From an uncultured Paracoccaceae bacterium (GTDB lineage: Bacteria > Pseudomonadota > Alphaproteobacteria > Rhodobacterales > Rhodobacteraceae), in the NCBI GenBank assembly GCA_937872465.1, contig CALMSR010000051.1, positions 62,001 to 126,000 of the forward strand: a stretch of DNA of 64,000 bases, read 5' to 3'. The notes beneath the pieces were generated by a model. That model worked only from the letters and a program-made list of their open reading frames with translations, did no database searches and had not been told where the DNA came from. Made by a program: the position numbers and the translations under genes. Positions 1 to 9,472 of this stretch are shown here, one piece after another (position 1 is the first letter of the stretch; the number at the start of each line of letters is the position of its first letter).

Positions 1-1596
1 CGCCGCGCCACGCTCTATGCCGGCGCGATCCAGAGCGCGATGCAGCGCCACGCCGTGGTGCCGCTCCTGCTGGCGCGCGACCCGATCCTGATGCAGGCGC
101 TGCGCACCGGCCGCTACGAGGGGGCGGAGGAGCGGCTGGCGAGCTTCCGCGAGGAGATCGGCGCCGGCTCGATCTTCCTGCTCGATCCGGTCGGGCGGAT
201 CGTGGCGGCGAGCGACGAGCGCCCGCGCGAGCAATACGACGGCGACAAGGCCTATTTCACCAAGGCCATGGCCTCGACCGGCACCGAATTCTCGATGATC
301 GAGAACGAGGACGGTGCCTTCAGCTTCCACTATGCCCGGCAGGTCTTGGTCGAGGATCAGGTGCTGGGCGTCGTCGTGGTCACCGTCGATCTCGGGGCGC
401 ATGAGGAGGGCTGGCGGCGCACCGGCATCAAGATCGCCGTGACCGATTCCGAGGGCGACATCCTGCTCGCCTCGGAGCCGGCCTGGCGCAGCAATTCGCT
501 CTCCAGCGTCCTCGCCCCGGGCTCGGAGGCCTCGCTGGTGCGCAATGCGCTCCGGAGCGCGCAGAACACCATCGGCGAGGTTCCCTATACCTATATCGGC
601 GACACGCCCTATCTGCTGGCCGAGGTGCCGGTGGGGTTCCGCAACTGGCGCCTGACCTTCTTCTCGACGCTCGAAGGCGTGCGGGCGCGGGTCAACGGCG
701 GGCTGGCCATGATCGTGATGGTGATGGCCCTTCTGCTGGCGCTCGCCCTCTACATGCTCTCGCAGCGGACGCGGGCGGAGAGCCGGCGCCTGCAGAAGGA
801 ATCGACCGAGCTGCGCGCGCTCAATCGGCGGCTCTCGGACGAGATCGCGGCGCGCAAGCGGCTGGAGAAGAACCTCAAGGAAGCCGAGCAGAGCCTCGAG
901 CAGGCGTCGAAGCTCGCCGCGCTCGGCCAGATGTCGGCGGCCGTGAGCCACGAGCTGAACCAGCCGCTGGCCGCGATGAAGACCTATCTCGCCGGGGCGC
1001 GGCTGCTCCTGCAGCGGCGCCGGCCCGACGAGGCGGTCAGCTCCTTCCAGCGCATCGACGATCTGATCAACCGGATGGGTGGGATCACCCGCCAGCTCAA
1101 GTCCTATGCGCACAAGGGCGAATTGTCGCTCGAGCCGATCGACCTGCGCGACAGCGTGCGGGCGGCGCTGTCCCTGATGGCGCCGCAGCTGACCAAGATG
1201 CCGGTCTCGATCTCGACCACCATGCCCTCGGGGCCGGTGATCGTGCGCGCCGATCCGATCCGCGCCGAGCAGATCATCGTGAACCTGCTGCGCAACGCGC
1301 TCGACGCGGTCAGCTCCCGCACCGACCGGCGCATCAAGATCCTGCTGGTTCAGGGCGAGATGGTGCTCCTGTCGGTGGAGGACAACGGCACCGGCATCAA
1401 GGACCCGGACAAGCTCTTCGAACCCTTCTATACAACCAAGAGGCCCGGCGAGGGTCTCGGGCTCGGTCTCGCGATCTCGGCGGGTCTGGCTGCGGAACTC
1501 GGCGGGCGGCTCGTGGCCCGCAACGCACCGGACGGAGGTGCGGTCTTCGAACTGCTCCTGCCGCGGGACACGGGACAGAGCCAGGCCGCGGAGTAG
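1..1596 (+). CDS. dctB: DctB-like sensor histidine kinase (5' end outside window)
   Basis: This is a membrane sensor kinase of the C4-dicarboxylate (DctB) type, which would phosphorylate the regulator encoded next to it. The frame is open from base 1, so the N-terminus and first membrane helix lie upstream. A periplasmic PAS/Cache-like sensor region runs to about nt 680, and a membrane helix lies near nt 700-765. A coiled-coil linker follows. The H-box (VSHELNQPLAA) has its histidine codon at 949-951. The N-box (IIVNLLRNALDA) is near nt 1275, and the G boxes (EDNGTGI, then GEGLGLGLAIS) lie near nt 1380-1480. It ends 3 bp before the response regulator. The inducer is inferred from family and from dctPQM 17 kb away. 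Confidence 0.9.
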   Translation, partial: RRATLYAGAIQSAMQRHAVVPLLLARDPILMQALRTGRYEGAEERLASFREEIGAGSIFLLDPVGRIVAASDERPREQYDGDKAYFTKAMASTGTEFSMIENEDGAFSFHYARQVLVEDQVLGVVVVTVDLGAHEEGWRRTGIKIAVTDSEGDILLASEPAWRSNSLSSVLAPGSEASLVRNALRSAQNTIGEVPYTYIGDTPYLLAEVPVGFRNWRLTFFSTLEGVRARVNGGLAMIVMVMALLLALALYMLSQRTRAESRRLQKESTELRALNRRLSDEIAARKRLEKNLKEAEQSLEQASKLAALGQMSAAVSHELNQPLAAMKTYLAGARLLLQRRRPDEAVSSFQRIDDLINRMGGITRQLKSYAHKGELSLEPIDLRDSVRAALSLMAPQLTKMPVSISTTMPSGPVIVRADPIRAEQIIVNLLRNALDAVSSRTDRRIKILLVQGEMVLLSVEDNGTGIKDPDKLFEPFYTTKRPGEGLGLGLAISAGLAAELGGRLVARNAPDGGAVFELLLPRDTGQSQAAE

Positions 1597-1599
1597 GAC

Positions 1600-2946
1600 A
1601 TGGACATCAAGCGATCGGTCGCGATCATCGACGACGAGGCGCATCTGCGCGAATCCGTCGCGCAATACCTGCAGCTCTACGGCTTCGACACCGCGACCTA
1701 TGACGCGGCCGAGCCGGCGCTCAAGCAGATCTCGCCCGATTTCGCGGGCATCGTCGTCACCGACATCCGGATGCCCGGCATGGACGGGATGGCGCTGCTG
1801 CGCAAGATGCAGTCGGTCGACCCCGGGTTGCCGGTGATCCTGATGACCGGCCACGGCGACGTGCCGATGGCGGTGGAGGCGATGCGGATCGGCGCCTTCG
1901 ACTTCGTGGAGAAGCCCTTCGAGCCCGAGCGGCTGCGCGATCTCTGCCAGCGCGCCACCGAGATCCGCGCGCGCACGCTGGAGACGCGGGCGCTGCGCCG
2001 GGAGCTCTCCGACGGGACGGTGCTGATGCGGCGGCTGATGGGCAACAGCCCGAGCGTGGCGAAGATGCGCGAGACGATCCTCGACGTCGCCCAGGCCGAC
2101 GGGCATATCCTGATCCTCGGCGAGACCGGCACCGGCAAGAGCCTGGTCGCGCGCGCCATCCACGCCTGCGGCCCGCGCGCGAGCAAGCCCTTCGTCACGC
2201 TGAACTGCGCCTCGGTCCAGGCCGGCCAGGTCGAGGCGATGCTCTTCGGCGCCGAGGACTGGCCGGAGAAGCCCCTGATCGACCAGGCCGAGGGCGGGAC
2301 GCTCTGCCTCGAGGACGTGGAGGATCTGCCGCCCGGCGCCCAGGCGCGGCTGCTCGAGACGATCAACGCCGCCGAACCGACCGGGGGTGCGGCGCGGCCG
2401 CTCAACATGCGCATCGTCGCGGTATCGAGCCGGCTCGGCAACAGCCCGCCGCCGGCGGAGGTGATGCGCGACGACCTATACTTCCGCCTCGCCGGGCTGA
2501 TCGTCGAGGTTCCGCCGCTGCGCGCGCGCGGCGAGGACATCCTCGCCCTCTTCTCGCATTTCACCATCCAGTTCGCGGAGGAATACGGCTGCGAGCCGCC
2601 CACGCTCAATGCCGGCGACGCCGCCAATCTCGTGCAGGCGCCCTGGCCGGGGAACATCCGCCAGCTGATCAATCTCGCGGAGCGCGCGGTGCTCCAGGCC
2701 CGGCGCGGGGAGACCAATATCTCCGCCCTGCTGATCGACGACGGCTTCGACGGCCCGGTGATGGCGGTCGACGCCGAGAAGCCGCTCAAGGAGCATGTGG
2801 ACGCCTTCGAGAAGATGCTCATCGATCACGCGCTGCGGCGGAACCAGGGGTCGGTGGCGGCGGTGATGACCGAGCTCGCCCTGCCCCGCCGCACGCTGAA
2901 CGAGAAGATGGCGAAATACGGGCTGAGCCGGCAGGATTATCTCTAG
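1600..2946 (+). CDS. dctD: DctD-like NtrC-family response regulator lacking the GAFTGA motif
   Basis: This 448-residue regulator has three parts. The receiver domain (about 1-120) has acidic pocket D11/D12 and phospho-acceptor D55. The AAA+ domain (about 145-365) has Walker A GETGTGKS at 174-181. The C-terminus carries a Fis-type helix-turn-helix (about 400-448). Ordinary DctD proteins contact sigma54 through a GAFTGA loop. Here the corresponding stretch (about 213-229, LFGAEDWPEKPLIDQ) has no such motif. The Walker B region reads TLCLEDVE instead of the usual TLFLDE, so the acidic pair is E238-D239. It probably acts as a phosphorylation-controlled activator that does not use sigma54, as known for Rhodobacter NtrC; that is an inference. 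It follows dctB with a 3-bp gap. Confidence 0.9.
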   Translation: MDIKRSVAIIDDEAHLRESVAQYLQLYGFDTATYDAAEPALKQISPDFAGIVVTDIRMPGMDGMALLRKMQSVDPGLPVILMTGHGDVPMAVEAMRIGAFDFVEKPFEPERLRDLCQRATEIRARTLETRALRRELSDGTVLMRRLMGNSPSVAKMRETILDVAQADGHILILGETGTGKSLVARAIHACGPRASKPFVTLNCASVQAGQVEAMLFGAEDWPEKPLIDQAEGGTLCLEDVEDLPPGAQARLLETINAAEPTGGAARPLNMRIVAVSSRLGNSPPPAEVMRDDLYFRLAGLIVEVPPLRARGEDILALFSHFTIQFAEEYGCEPPTLNAGDAANLVQAPWPGNIRQLINLAERAVLQARRGETNISALLIDDGFDGPVMAVDAEKPLKEHVDAFEKMLIDHALRRNQGSVAAVMTELALPRRTLNEKMAKYGLSRQDYL

Positions 2947-3294
2947 CGAAGGCCCTCGGCCGGCATCGCTTGCGCCCTGCTCCCATCCTGCACAGGCCGG
3001 GTGTCCCCAGCCCGATCGACCCGTGGCGATCGGGCCGCGCCGGCCCTGCGGGGGGCCGGCGCGCAAGCGCGCCGTCCAGGGCCGACGCGGCCCGATCCCC
3101 GACCGCCGGTGAAGCTGCACTCCCCTCGCCCTGGGGCTTGCGCCTTCGGGCGACCGGACCGGGCAAGGCGCCACCGGCGCCTCGCCTTCTCGGTCCGGGG
3201 ACATGCGGCGCGGGCCGCGCCGGGCGCGGCCTTCTTCCTGTCCTCAGGCTTGGTTCAGGGACAAGAGTGCGGGTCGGGCGGAGGGGCCTTGGGA
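2947..3294. other. gene-free stretch between dctD and the Rdx gene
   Basis: These 348 bases carry no gene I can support. The sequence is extremely GC-rich with several nested inverted repeats, including a strong hairpin at 3037-3062 that could end dctBD transcription. Apparent reading frames on both strands have low-complexity Arg/Pro/Ala composition typical of GC-rich noise. Confidence 0.6.
3037..3062 (+). terminator. GC-rich hairpin downstream of dctD
   Basis: A perfect 10-bp stem (GCGCCGGCCC / GGGCCGGCGC) with a 6-nt loop lies about 90 bp after the dctD stop. There is no T-run, so intrinsic termination is uncertain. It could equally protect the 3' end of the mRNA. Confidence 0.4.
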
Positions 3295-3591
3295 TCAAGC
3301 GCCCGCGTCGTGGTCCCGGTCGAGATGGCCGAGGTCGCGGTCCGGGGCGATGCGGTCGCGCAGGCGGGTCTTGAGGGTCCGGGCATCGGGAAAGCCGCCG
3401 TCGCGCCGGCGCTCCCAGAGCAACGCGCCGTCCACGCGGATCTCGAAGATGCCGCCGGTGCCGGGGATCAGCGTCACCGAGCCGAGCTCGGTGCCGAAGG
3501 TGGAGAGCAGTTCCTGCGCCATCCAGGCGGCGCGCAGGAGCCAGTTGCACTGGGTGCAATAGGCGATGGTGACCTCGGCGCGCTCAGCCAT
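3295..3591 (-). CDS. Rdx/SelW-SelT-family thioredoxin-like protein
   Basis: This is a 98-residue protein with the Rdx-family layout: a beta strand, then a CxxC redox motif at C12-C15 (YCTQC), a long helix, and the hydrophobic [12 protein letters not shown] strand pair. It is the cysteine form; no selenocysteine codon is present. Family members are small cytosolic redox proteins of ill-defined substrate. The start codon overlaps the end of the upstream oxoprolinase gene by 8 bp, so the two are probably translated from one mRNA. The last 20 residues are charged and Asp-rich. The fold assignment is secure; the role is unknown. Confidence 0.85.
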   Translation of the reverse strand: MAERAEVTIAYCTQCNWLLRAAWMAQELLSTFGTELGSVTLIPGTGGIFEIRVDGALLWERRRDGGFPDARTLKTRLRDRIAPDRDLGHLDRDHDAGA

Positions 3592-6500
3592 TGCCGTAGC
3601 CGCCGCCGCCCGGGGTCTCCAGCCACCAGACGTCGCCCGCCCCGACGCTGCGGCTGTCGGCCGAAGCGAGCGTCTCCAGGCGCCCGTCCGCGCGCGCGAT
3701 CCGGGTGCGGCCGCAGGCCCCGGGCCGCCCGCCCGCCAGCCCCGGCGGCGGCACGATGCGATGGCCCGAGAGGATCGCCACGGTCATCTCCTCGAGGAAG
3801 CGGATGCGCCGCGTGACCCCGTTCCCGCCGGGGTAGGCCCCCTGCCCGCCCGAGCCTTGGCGGATCGAGAATTCGTCGAGCACCACCGGGAAGCGCCATT
3901 CGAGCACCTCCGGGTCGGTCAGCCGCGAATTGGTCATGTGCGAATGCACGCCCGAAGTGCCGGGATGCCCCGATCCGTCCGAGAGCCGCCCGGCGCCGGT
4001 GCCGCCGCAGATCGTCTCGTAGTACTGCAGCTTCGCATTGCCCCAGGTGGTGTTGTTCATGGTCGATTGCGCCGCCGCCTGCACGCCCAGGGCGAGGAAG
4101 AGCGCGGAGGTGACCGCCTGGCTGGTCTCGACATTGCCCGCTATCACCGCCGCGGGATATTCCGGCGAGAGCATGGTGCCGCGCGGCAGGATCACCTCGA
4201 GCGGCTTCATCACGCCTTCGTTCATCGGGATGTCGTCGTCGACGAGGCAGCGGAAGACATAGAGCACCGCCGCGCGGGTCACCGGCTCGGGCGCGTTGTA
4301 GTTGGTGGCGAGCTGCGCCGTGGTGCCGGTGAAGTCGATGCGCGCCGCGCGGGCCGCGCGGTCCACGGTGATCCGCACTCGGATCTCGCGCGGATTGCCG
4401 TCGAAATCGGGATCCATCGGATAGAGGTATTCGGCATCCGTGAGCGCCTCGATGGCGCGGCGCACGCATTCCTCGGCATTGTCCTGCACGTGGCCCATGT
4501 AGGCCCGGACCACGTCGAGCCCGAACTGGGCGACCATGCGACGCAGCTCCTGCGCGCCCTTCTCGCAGGCGGCGACCTGGGCCTTCAGGTCGGCGATGTT
4601 GATGTCGGGCGAGCGTGCCGGATATTGCGCGGAGCGGAGCAGTGCCCGGGTCTCGGCCTCGCGGAAGCGGCCGGCCTCGACCAGCGTCCAGTTGTCGATA
4701 TAGGCGCCCTCGTCGTGGATGGTGCGGCTGTCGGGCGGCATCGAGCCCGGGGTGAGCCCGCCCACGTCGGTATGGTGGCCGCGCGCGGCGGTGAAGAAGA
4801 GCACCGTCTCGCCGGCATCGTCCCAGACCGGCGCGACCACGGTGATGTCGGGCAGATGCGTGCCGCCGTTGTAGGGTGCGTTGAGCGCGAAGACGTCGCC
4901 CGGGGCCATGCCGGGGTTCTGCGCCACGATCGCCTTCACGCTCGCCCCCATGGAGCCCAGATGCACCGGCATGTGCGGCGCATTGGCGATGAGATCGCCG
5001 GCGGCGTCGAAGACGGCGCAGGAGAAGTCCAGCCGCTCCTTGATGGTCACGCTGGCGGCGGTGTTCTCCAGCACCGCGCCCATCTGCTCGGCGATCGACA
5101 TGTAGAGGTTGTTGAAGACCTCGAGCATCACCGGGTCGGCGTCGGCGCCGATGACGTCGCGCCGGGGCCGCGCCGCGATCCGGCGCAGGAGCACATGGTC
5201 GTGGCCGGTCACCCGCGCCTGCCAGCCGGGCTCGATCAGGATCGAGGTATGCGGCTCGACCAGCACCGCCGGCCCGGTGAGCCGGTCGCCCGGTCGCAGC
5301 GCCGCGCGGCGCACGAAGTCTGCCTCGATCCAGGCCCCGCCGAGGAAGACCGGCCTGCGCGCCGCCCTCTCGACCGCCGCCTCGGGCCGTTCGGTCTCGG
5401 GCGCCTCGGTCTCGGCGATGTCGGCGGCGAGGCCCACCGCCTCGACCTGCACCGATTCGATCACCAGCACCGCGCCCTCGCCGGGGTCGAAGCCGAAGCG
5501 CGCGCGATGGGCGCGGCGGAAGGCGTCGCGCATGGCGTCGAGATCGCCGAAGGCGATCGGCAGCGCCGTGTCGGTGCCGCGGAGCTTCAGGTGCAGCGTC
5601 CGGACCAGCCGGATCCGCGGCTCGGCAACGCCCTGCGCCTCGACCTCTCCGGTCGTCTCGGCGCCGAGCGCATCGAGCCGCGCCGCCGCCGCGAGCCGGC
5701 TCGCATCGTCGAGATCGGCCTCCACCGCCTGGGTCCGGGTGGCGCGGATGTCGGCGAGCCCCATGCCATAGGCCGAGAGCAGCGAGGCCATGGGGTGGAT
5801 CAGGCAGGTCTCCATGCCGAGCGTGTCGGCGATGGCGCAGGCGTGCTGCGCCCCCGCGCCCCCGAAGACCGTCAGGCAATAGCCCTGCACGTTGTGGCCG
5901 CGCTGCACGCTGATCGTCTTGATCGCATTGGCCATGTTCTCGACCGCGATGCGCAGGAAGCCCTCCGCCACCTCCTCCGCCGGCCGGCCGATCTCGCCGG
6001 CGAGGCGCGTGAAGCCCGCCGCGGTGGCCTCGGCGTCGAGCGGCCGGTCGCCGCCGGGGCCGAAGATCGCGGGGAAGAATTCCGGCCGGAGCCGTCCGGT
6101 CAGCACATTGGCGTCGGTGACCGCCAGCGGCCCGCCGCGCCCGTAGCAGGCGGGCCCCGGATCGGCCCCGGCGCTCTCGGGGCCGACCCGCATGCGCGCC
6201 CCGTCGAAGCCGAGCAGGCTGCCGCCGCCGGCGGCGACGGTATGGATCATCATCATCGGCGCGGTGATGCGCACCCCGGCGATCTCGGTCGAGAGCACGC
6301 GCTCGAAGTCGCCGGCATAGTGGCAGACATCCGTGGAGGTGCCGCCCATGTCGAAGCCGATGATCCGCCCCTGGCCGGCGATCTGGCTGGTGCGCACCGC
6401 GCCGACCACCCCGCCGGCCGGGCCGGAAAGGATCGCGTCCTTGCCCTGGAAGAGGCCCGCGTCGGTCAGCCCGCCGGAGGATTGCATGAACATGAGCTTG

Positions 6501-7201
6501 CCGGTCATGTCGCCCTCGAAGGCCGCCGCCACCCGGTCGATGTAGCGCCGCAGGATCGGCGTGAGATAGGCGTCGACCACCGTGGTGTCGCCGCGGCTGA
6601 CCATCTTCATCAGCGGCGAGACCTCGTGGCTGACCGAGACCTGGGCGAAGCCCGCCGCCCGCGCGATCTCCGCCGCCCGCGCCTCGTGCGCCCGGTGCCG
6701 GTAGCCGTGCACGAAGACGATGGCGCAGGCGTTCATCCCCCCTGCCCGCGCCGCCGCCAGCGCCGCGGCGAGATGCGCCTCGTCGAGCGGGCGCTCGACG
6801 GTGCCGTCGGCCCGCAGCCGCTCCCGCGCCTCGATCACCTGGGCATGGAGCATTTCCGGCAGCAGGATGTGCCGCGCGAAGAGCCGCGGGCGGTTCTGGT
6901 AGGCGATGCGCAGCTGGTCGCGCAGGCCCGCGGTGGTGACCAGCACCACCGGCTCGCCCTTGCGCTCGAGCAGCGCGTTGGTGGCGACGGTGGTGCCCAT
7001 CTTCACGCTGGATATGCGCGCCGCGGGGATCGGCGCCTCGGGGTCGAGGCCGAGCAGGCCGCGGATGCCGTGCAGCGCCGCGTCGGCGTATTGCCCGGGG
7101 TTCTCGGAAAGGAGCTTGGCGCGGTGGAGCCCGCCCTCGGGGTCGCGGGCCACGATGTCGGTGAAGGTGCCGCCGCGATCGATCCAGAAATCCCAGGCCA
7201 T
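3584..7201 (-). CDS. fused HyuA-HyuB 5-oxoprolinase/hydantoinase
   Basis: This is a 1205-residue ATP-dependent hydrolase of the 5-oxoprolinase (OPLAH) type, which opens 5-oxo-L-proline to glutamate at the expense of ATP; hydantoins are an alternative substrate. The N-terminal half is HyuA-like, with the nucleotide-binding signatures [10 protein letters not shown] at the start and [11 protein letters not shown] near residue 300. The C-terminal half is HyuB-like, beginning near residue 690 ([15 protein letters not shown]). In many bacteria these are separate genes; here they are one chain. I chose the ATG at 7201, preceded by GGAGG, over an upstream ATG at 7234 because the family N-terminus begins there. 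It is translationally coupled to the Rdx gene. Confidence 0.9.
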   Translation of the reverse strand: MAWDFWIDRGGTFTDIVARDPEGGLHRAKLLSENPGQYADAALHGIRGLLGLDPEAPIPAARISSVKMGTTVATNALLERKGEPVVLVTTAGLRDQLRIAYQNRPRLFARHILLPEMLHAQVIEARERLRADGTVERPLDEAHLAAALAAARAGGMNACAIVFVHGYRHRAHEARAAEIARAAGFAQVSVSHEVSPLMKMVSRGDTTVVDAYLTPILRRYIDRVAAAFEGDMTGKLMFMQSSGGLTDAGLFQGKDAILSGPAGGVVGAVRTSQIAGQGRIIGFDMGGTSTDVCHYAGDFERVLSTEIAGVRITAPMMMIHTVAAGGGSLLGFDGARMRVGPESAGADPGPACYGRGGPLAVTDANVLTGRLRPEFFPAIFGPGGDRPLDAEATAAGFTRLAGEIGRPAEEVAEGFLRIAVENMANAIKTISVQRGHNVQGYCLTVFGGAGAQHACAIADTLGMETCLIHPMASLLSAYGMGLADIRATRTQAVEADLDDASRLAAAARLDALGAETTGEVEAQGVAEPRIRLVRTLHLKLRGTDTALPIAFGDLDAMRDAFRRAHRARFGFDPGEGAVLVIESVQVEAVGLAADIAETEAPETERPEAAVERAARRPVFLGGAWIEADFVRRAALRPGDRLTGPAVLVEPHTSILIEPGWQARVTGHDHVLLRRIAARPRRDVIGADADPVMLEVFNNLYMSIAEQMGAVLENTAASVTIKERLDFSCAVFDAAGDLIANAPHMPVHLGSMGASVKAIVAQNPGMAPGDVFALNAPYNGGTHLPDITVVAPVWDDAGETVLFFTAARGHHTDVGGLTPGSMPPDSRTIHDEGAYIDNWTLVEAGRFREAETRALLRSAQYPARSPDINIADLKAQVAACEKGAQELRRMVAQFGLDVVRAYMGHVQDNAEECVRRAIEALTDAEYLYPMDPDFDGNPREIRVRITVDRAARAARIDFTGTTAQLATNYNAPEPVTRAAVLYVFRCLVDDDIPMNEGVMKPLEVILPRGTMLSPEYPAAVIAGNVETSQAVTSALFLALGVQAAAQSTMNNTTWGNAKLQYYETICGGTGAGRLSDGSGHPGTSGVHSHMTNSRLTDPEVLEWRFPVVLDEFSIRQGSGGQGAYPGGNGVTRRIRFLEEMTVAILSGHRIVPPPGLAGGRPGACGRTRIARADGRLETLASADSRSVGAGDVWWLETPGGGGYGNG

Positions 7202-7281
7202 CACCACCTCCGCCGCCGTTCCGCCACTCACCACGCCCGCCCCGGTGATGCAAGCGGGAGCGGAGGGCTCCGGCGGGGCAA

Positions 7282-7330
7282 TTCATCCTGTCTTCCTCGA
7301 CCGTTCGTCTACAAGACGAGGGCTGCGCCC
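7282..7330 (-). repeat. 49-nt dispersed element, copy 1
   Basis: Read on the minus strand, this matches the minus strand of 28526-28574 at 38 of 49 positions without gaps. Shared blocks include CCCTCGTCTTGT and ACGGTCGAG. It ends about 80 bp before the oxoprolinase ATG. The TCGTCT-tgt-AGACGA part can fold into a small hairpin. Confidence 0.55.
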
Positions 7331-7357
7331 GGCCCGGGGGGGGGGCGGGCGCAGCCC
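7320..7357. terminator. 12-bp hairpin with G-rich loop
   Basis: GGGCTGCGCCCG at 7320-7331 pairs perfectly with 7346-7357, leaving a 14-nt loop made largely of G. It overlaps one end of the dispersed element. It lies upstream of both flanking genes, so it is more likely a leader or repeat structure than a terminator. Confidence 0.35.
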
Positions 7358-7488
7358 GGCGGTGGCCGTTCGGAAGGCGTGGGCCGCACTGCCCATCCCC
7401 GATGTTCCTAGATGCCCATGCGCTGTGCAGGGCCTGTGCAACCTCGAAGCATCGGCGGCCGGCCGCGCGATCGGGGCCGCTTTGGCTT

Positions 7489-7517
7489 TTGTGCGCCGCC
7501 GCAAGCCCTGCTAGGCT
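7489..7517 (+). promoter_or_regulatory. promoter for the J-domain gene, predicted leaderless
   Basis: TTGTGC at 7489-7494 and TAGGCT at 7512-7517 are separated by 17 bp. The ATG follows the -10 box after only 6 nt, so transcription should begin at or next to the start codon. No Shine-Dalgarno sequence precedes the ATG. The same TAGGCT-N6-ATG arrangement precedes dnaE. Confidence 0.5.
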
Positions 7518-7523
7518 GGTGCC

Positions 7524-8222
7524 ATGTCGATCTGGAGCCGGATAAGCGAAGCGGTGGCCGCGCTGGTGGCGCGGGGCGAGGCGCTGTCGGCGTTCTTCGA
7601 CCGCCGCCGCACGCCGCCCGAGCGCTCGGTCGCCTTCACCATCGCGGTGGTCAGCCTCGGCGCCAAGATGGCCAAGGCGGACGGCCAGGTGCGGCCGGTG
7701 GAGGTCGCGGCCTTCCGCGACGTGTTCCAGATCGCGCCGAAGGACGAGGCGGCGGCGGCGCGGGTCTTCAACCTCGCGCGGCAGGACGTGGCGGGCTTCG
7801 ACATCTATGCGCGGCGAATCGCGCGGATGTTCGCCGACCAGCCGAACGTGCTGGAGGACATCCTCGAGGGGCTCTTCTACATCGCGCTCGCCGACGGCCG
7901 CTATCACGAGGGCGAGGAGAGCTTTCTCACCGCGGTTGCGGAGGTCTTCGGCCTCTCGCCGCAGGCCTTCGCCTGCATCGAGGCGCGCCATCTGGAGGGC
8001 CGCGGCCGCGATCCCTGGCAGGTGCTCGGCGTGCCGCGGGACGCCGAGATGGCGACGATCCGGGCGCGCTGGCGCGAGCTCGTGCGCACGCATCACCCCG
8101 ACAAGATGATCGCCCGCGGCCTGCCCCCCGAGACCGTCAATCTCGCCAATGCGCGGCTGAGCGCGATCAACCGGGCCTGGGAGGAGATTACCGCCCGGAA
8201 GGCGGCAGCCTCAGATGCGTGA
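7524..8222 (+). CDS. TerB and J-domain co-chaperone-like protein (DjlA-like)
   Basis: This is a 232-residue soluble protein with two domains. A TerB/DjlA-type helical domain covers about 35-145 and contains the two repeated acidic ADGQ/ADGR segments typical of TerB. A C-terminal J domain covers about 168-228 with the HPD motif (THHPDK) that stimulates DnaK ATPase activity. E. coli DjlA has an N-terminal membrane helix; here the N-terminus is short and not clearly membrane-spanning, so this form is probably cytosolic. The last 12 bp overlap the convergent diguanylate cyclase gene. The start has no ribosome-binding site, consistent with a leaderless transcript. Confidence 0.88.
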   Translation: MSIWSRISEAVAALVARGEALSAFFDRRRTPPERSVAFTIAVVSLGAKMAKADGQVRPVEVAAFRDVFQIAPKDEAAAARVFNLARQDVAGFDIYARRIARMFADQPNVLEDILEGLFYIALADGRYHEGEESFLTAVAEVFGLSPQAFACIEARHLEGRGRDPWQVLGVPRDAEMATIRARWRELVRTHHPDKMIARGLPPETVNLANARLSAINRAWEEITARKAAASDA

Positions 8223-9227
8223 TTGCGGCGCGAAGCGGCTGCAGGCGGCCCGGTCGAAGAAGCTGTAGCGGCTCCGGCCGCGGCCCTTGCTGCAATAGAG
8301 CGCGCGGTCGGCCTTGTTCAGCAGATCGTCGCCGATCTCGCCGTGGTCGGGCGCGAGCGCGATGCCGATGCTGGCGCTGATGCGCACCTCCCGGCCGAAG
8401 ACGCGGAACGGCCGGGCGAGGCAGTCGACCATGCGGCCGGCGAGGATCTCGGCGTCCCCCGGCTGCTCGATCTGGGTCTGGACGATGCCGAATTCGTCGC
8501 CGCCGAGCCGCGCCACCGTGTCGCTCTCGCGCACCGAGGCCGCCATGCGTCCCGCCACCTGCACCAGGAGATCGTCGCCGGCCTGATGGCCGAAGGCGTC
8601 GTTGACCGGCTTGAACGCGTCGAGGTCGATGTAATGCACCGCCATCATACCGCCGCGCTTGACGTGGGAGATCGCCGTCTGCAGCCGGTCGCCGAAGAGC
8701 ATCCGGTTGGGCAGGTCGGTCAGCGGATCGTGATGCGCGAGATGGGTGATCAGCGCCTGGGAGCGGCGCTGTTCGGTGACGTCGAGATAGGTGGTCACGA
8801 AGCCGCCACCCTCGAGCGGGATGCCGCGCACCTCGACGATCGAGCCGTTCGGCCGGGTCCGGTCGTAGCAATGCGCCTCGCGCCGGCGCACGAGGTCGAG
8901 TCGGCGCTGCACGATCTGCTCGACGTCGCCCTCGCCGTATTCGCCGCGCTCGGCGTTGAAGCGGAAGAGGTCCTCGAGGCGCAGGTCGTCCCTGGCGATC
9001 AGATCCTCGGGATATTCCAGCATCTCGACCTGCTGCCGGTTGCAGAGCACCATGCGCTGGTCGTCGTCGAAGAGCGAGATGCCGCCGGGAAAGTTCTCGA
9101 TCACCGCTTCGAGCAGCCGGATGCGCTCGCTCTGGTCGATCTGGCGCCGGCCGATCGTCGCCAGCACGCCCGTCGGGCCCGTCTCCTGCGGCAGAAGCAT
9201 CTTCTCGGCCTTCGGCATGATGCGCAC
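8211..9227 (-). CDS. PAS-GGDEF diguanylate cyclase
   Basis: This is a 338-residue cytosolic signalling enzyme that would make cyclic di-GMP from two GTP. A short N-terminal segment and a PAS domain (about 35-155) sense an unknown cue. The cyclase domain (about 163-325) has the intact active-site motif GGDEF at 242-246. An RxxD product-inhibition site (RESD, 233-236) sits exactly five residues before it. There is no EAL domain and no membrane helix. The gene converges with the J-domain gene, overlapping it by 12 bp. The start at 9227 has GGAG at a reasonable distance; the internal Met at codon 4 is an alternative. Confidence 0.9.
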   Translation of the reverse strand: MRIMPKAEKMLLPQETGPTGVLATIGRRQIDQSERIRLLEAVIENFPGGISLFDDDQRMVLCNRQQVEMLEYPEDLIARDDLRLEDLFRFNAERGEYGEGDVEQIVQRRLDLVRRREAHCYDRTRPNGSIVEVRGIPLEGGGFVTTYLDVTEQRRSQALITHLAHHDPLTDLPNRMLFGDRLQTAISHVKRGGMMAVHYIDLDAFKPVNDAFGHQAGDDLLVQVAGRMAASVRESDTVARLGGDEFGIVQTQIEQPGDAEILAGRMVDCLARPFRVFGREVRISASIGIALAPDHGEIGDDLLNKADRALYCSKGRGRSRYSFFDRAACSRFAPQSRI

Positions 9228-9472
9228 TCCGGAGGATGCCGGGCCACCGGAGGCCGGGATCCATCCGAAGGACTAGCCACAGGATTCTTGAAAGCTTGGT
9301 TAACGGGGCGTTCGGGATGCGCCTCGGGCCGTCATCCGGTGATCACTTCGAAACGGAGACCGTCCCCCGTGGCGGCGCCGCATTTCCCCGCGAATCTGTC
9401 ACCTGTAAAATCCACGAAGGAAATGCGGCGCCACGGGGTCGGGCGGATGGCGGGGTTGTGCCTGGACCGGCC

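Larger units (their letters stand above)
7202..7523. other. divergent intergenic region with hairpin and dispersed repeat
   Basis: This 322-bp gap separates the minus-strand oxoprolinase from the plus-strand J-domain gene. It contains a copy of a 49-nt element (7282-7330) that recurs at 28526-28574, a 12-bp-stem hairpin (7320-7357) and a promoter-like sequence for the J-domain gene (7489-7517). I see no additional gene. Confidence 0.6.

Noticed and set aside
3295-3591. Selenoprotein
   Set aside because: The Rdx motif is CxxC encoded by two ordinary Cys codons; no in-frame TGA is present.
7320-7357. True transcription terminator
   Set aside because: It lies between divergent genes, where no transcript should end, and has no T-run, so I treat it as a leader or repeat structure.
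3474-8096. Very long open frames antisense to the oxoprolinase and J-domain genes
   Set aside because: They are Arg/Pro/Ala/Gly-rich and lack recognisable domains. They arise because high GC removes stops from the other frames of real genes.
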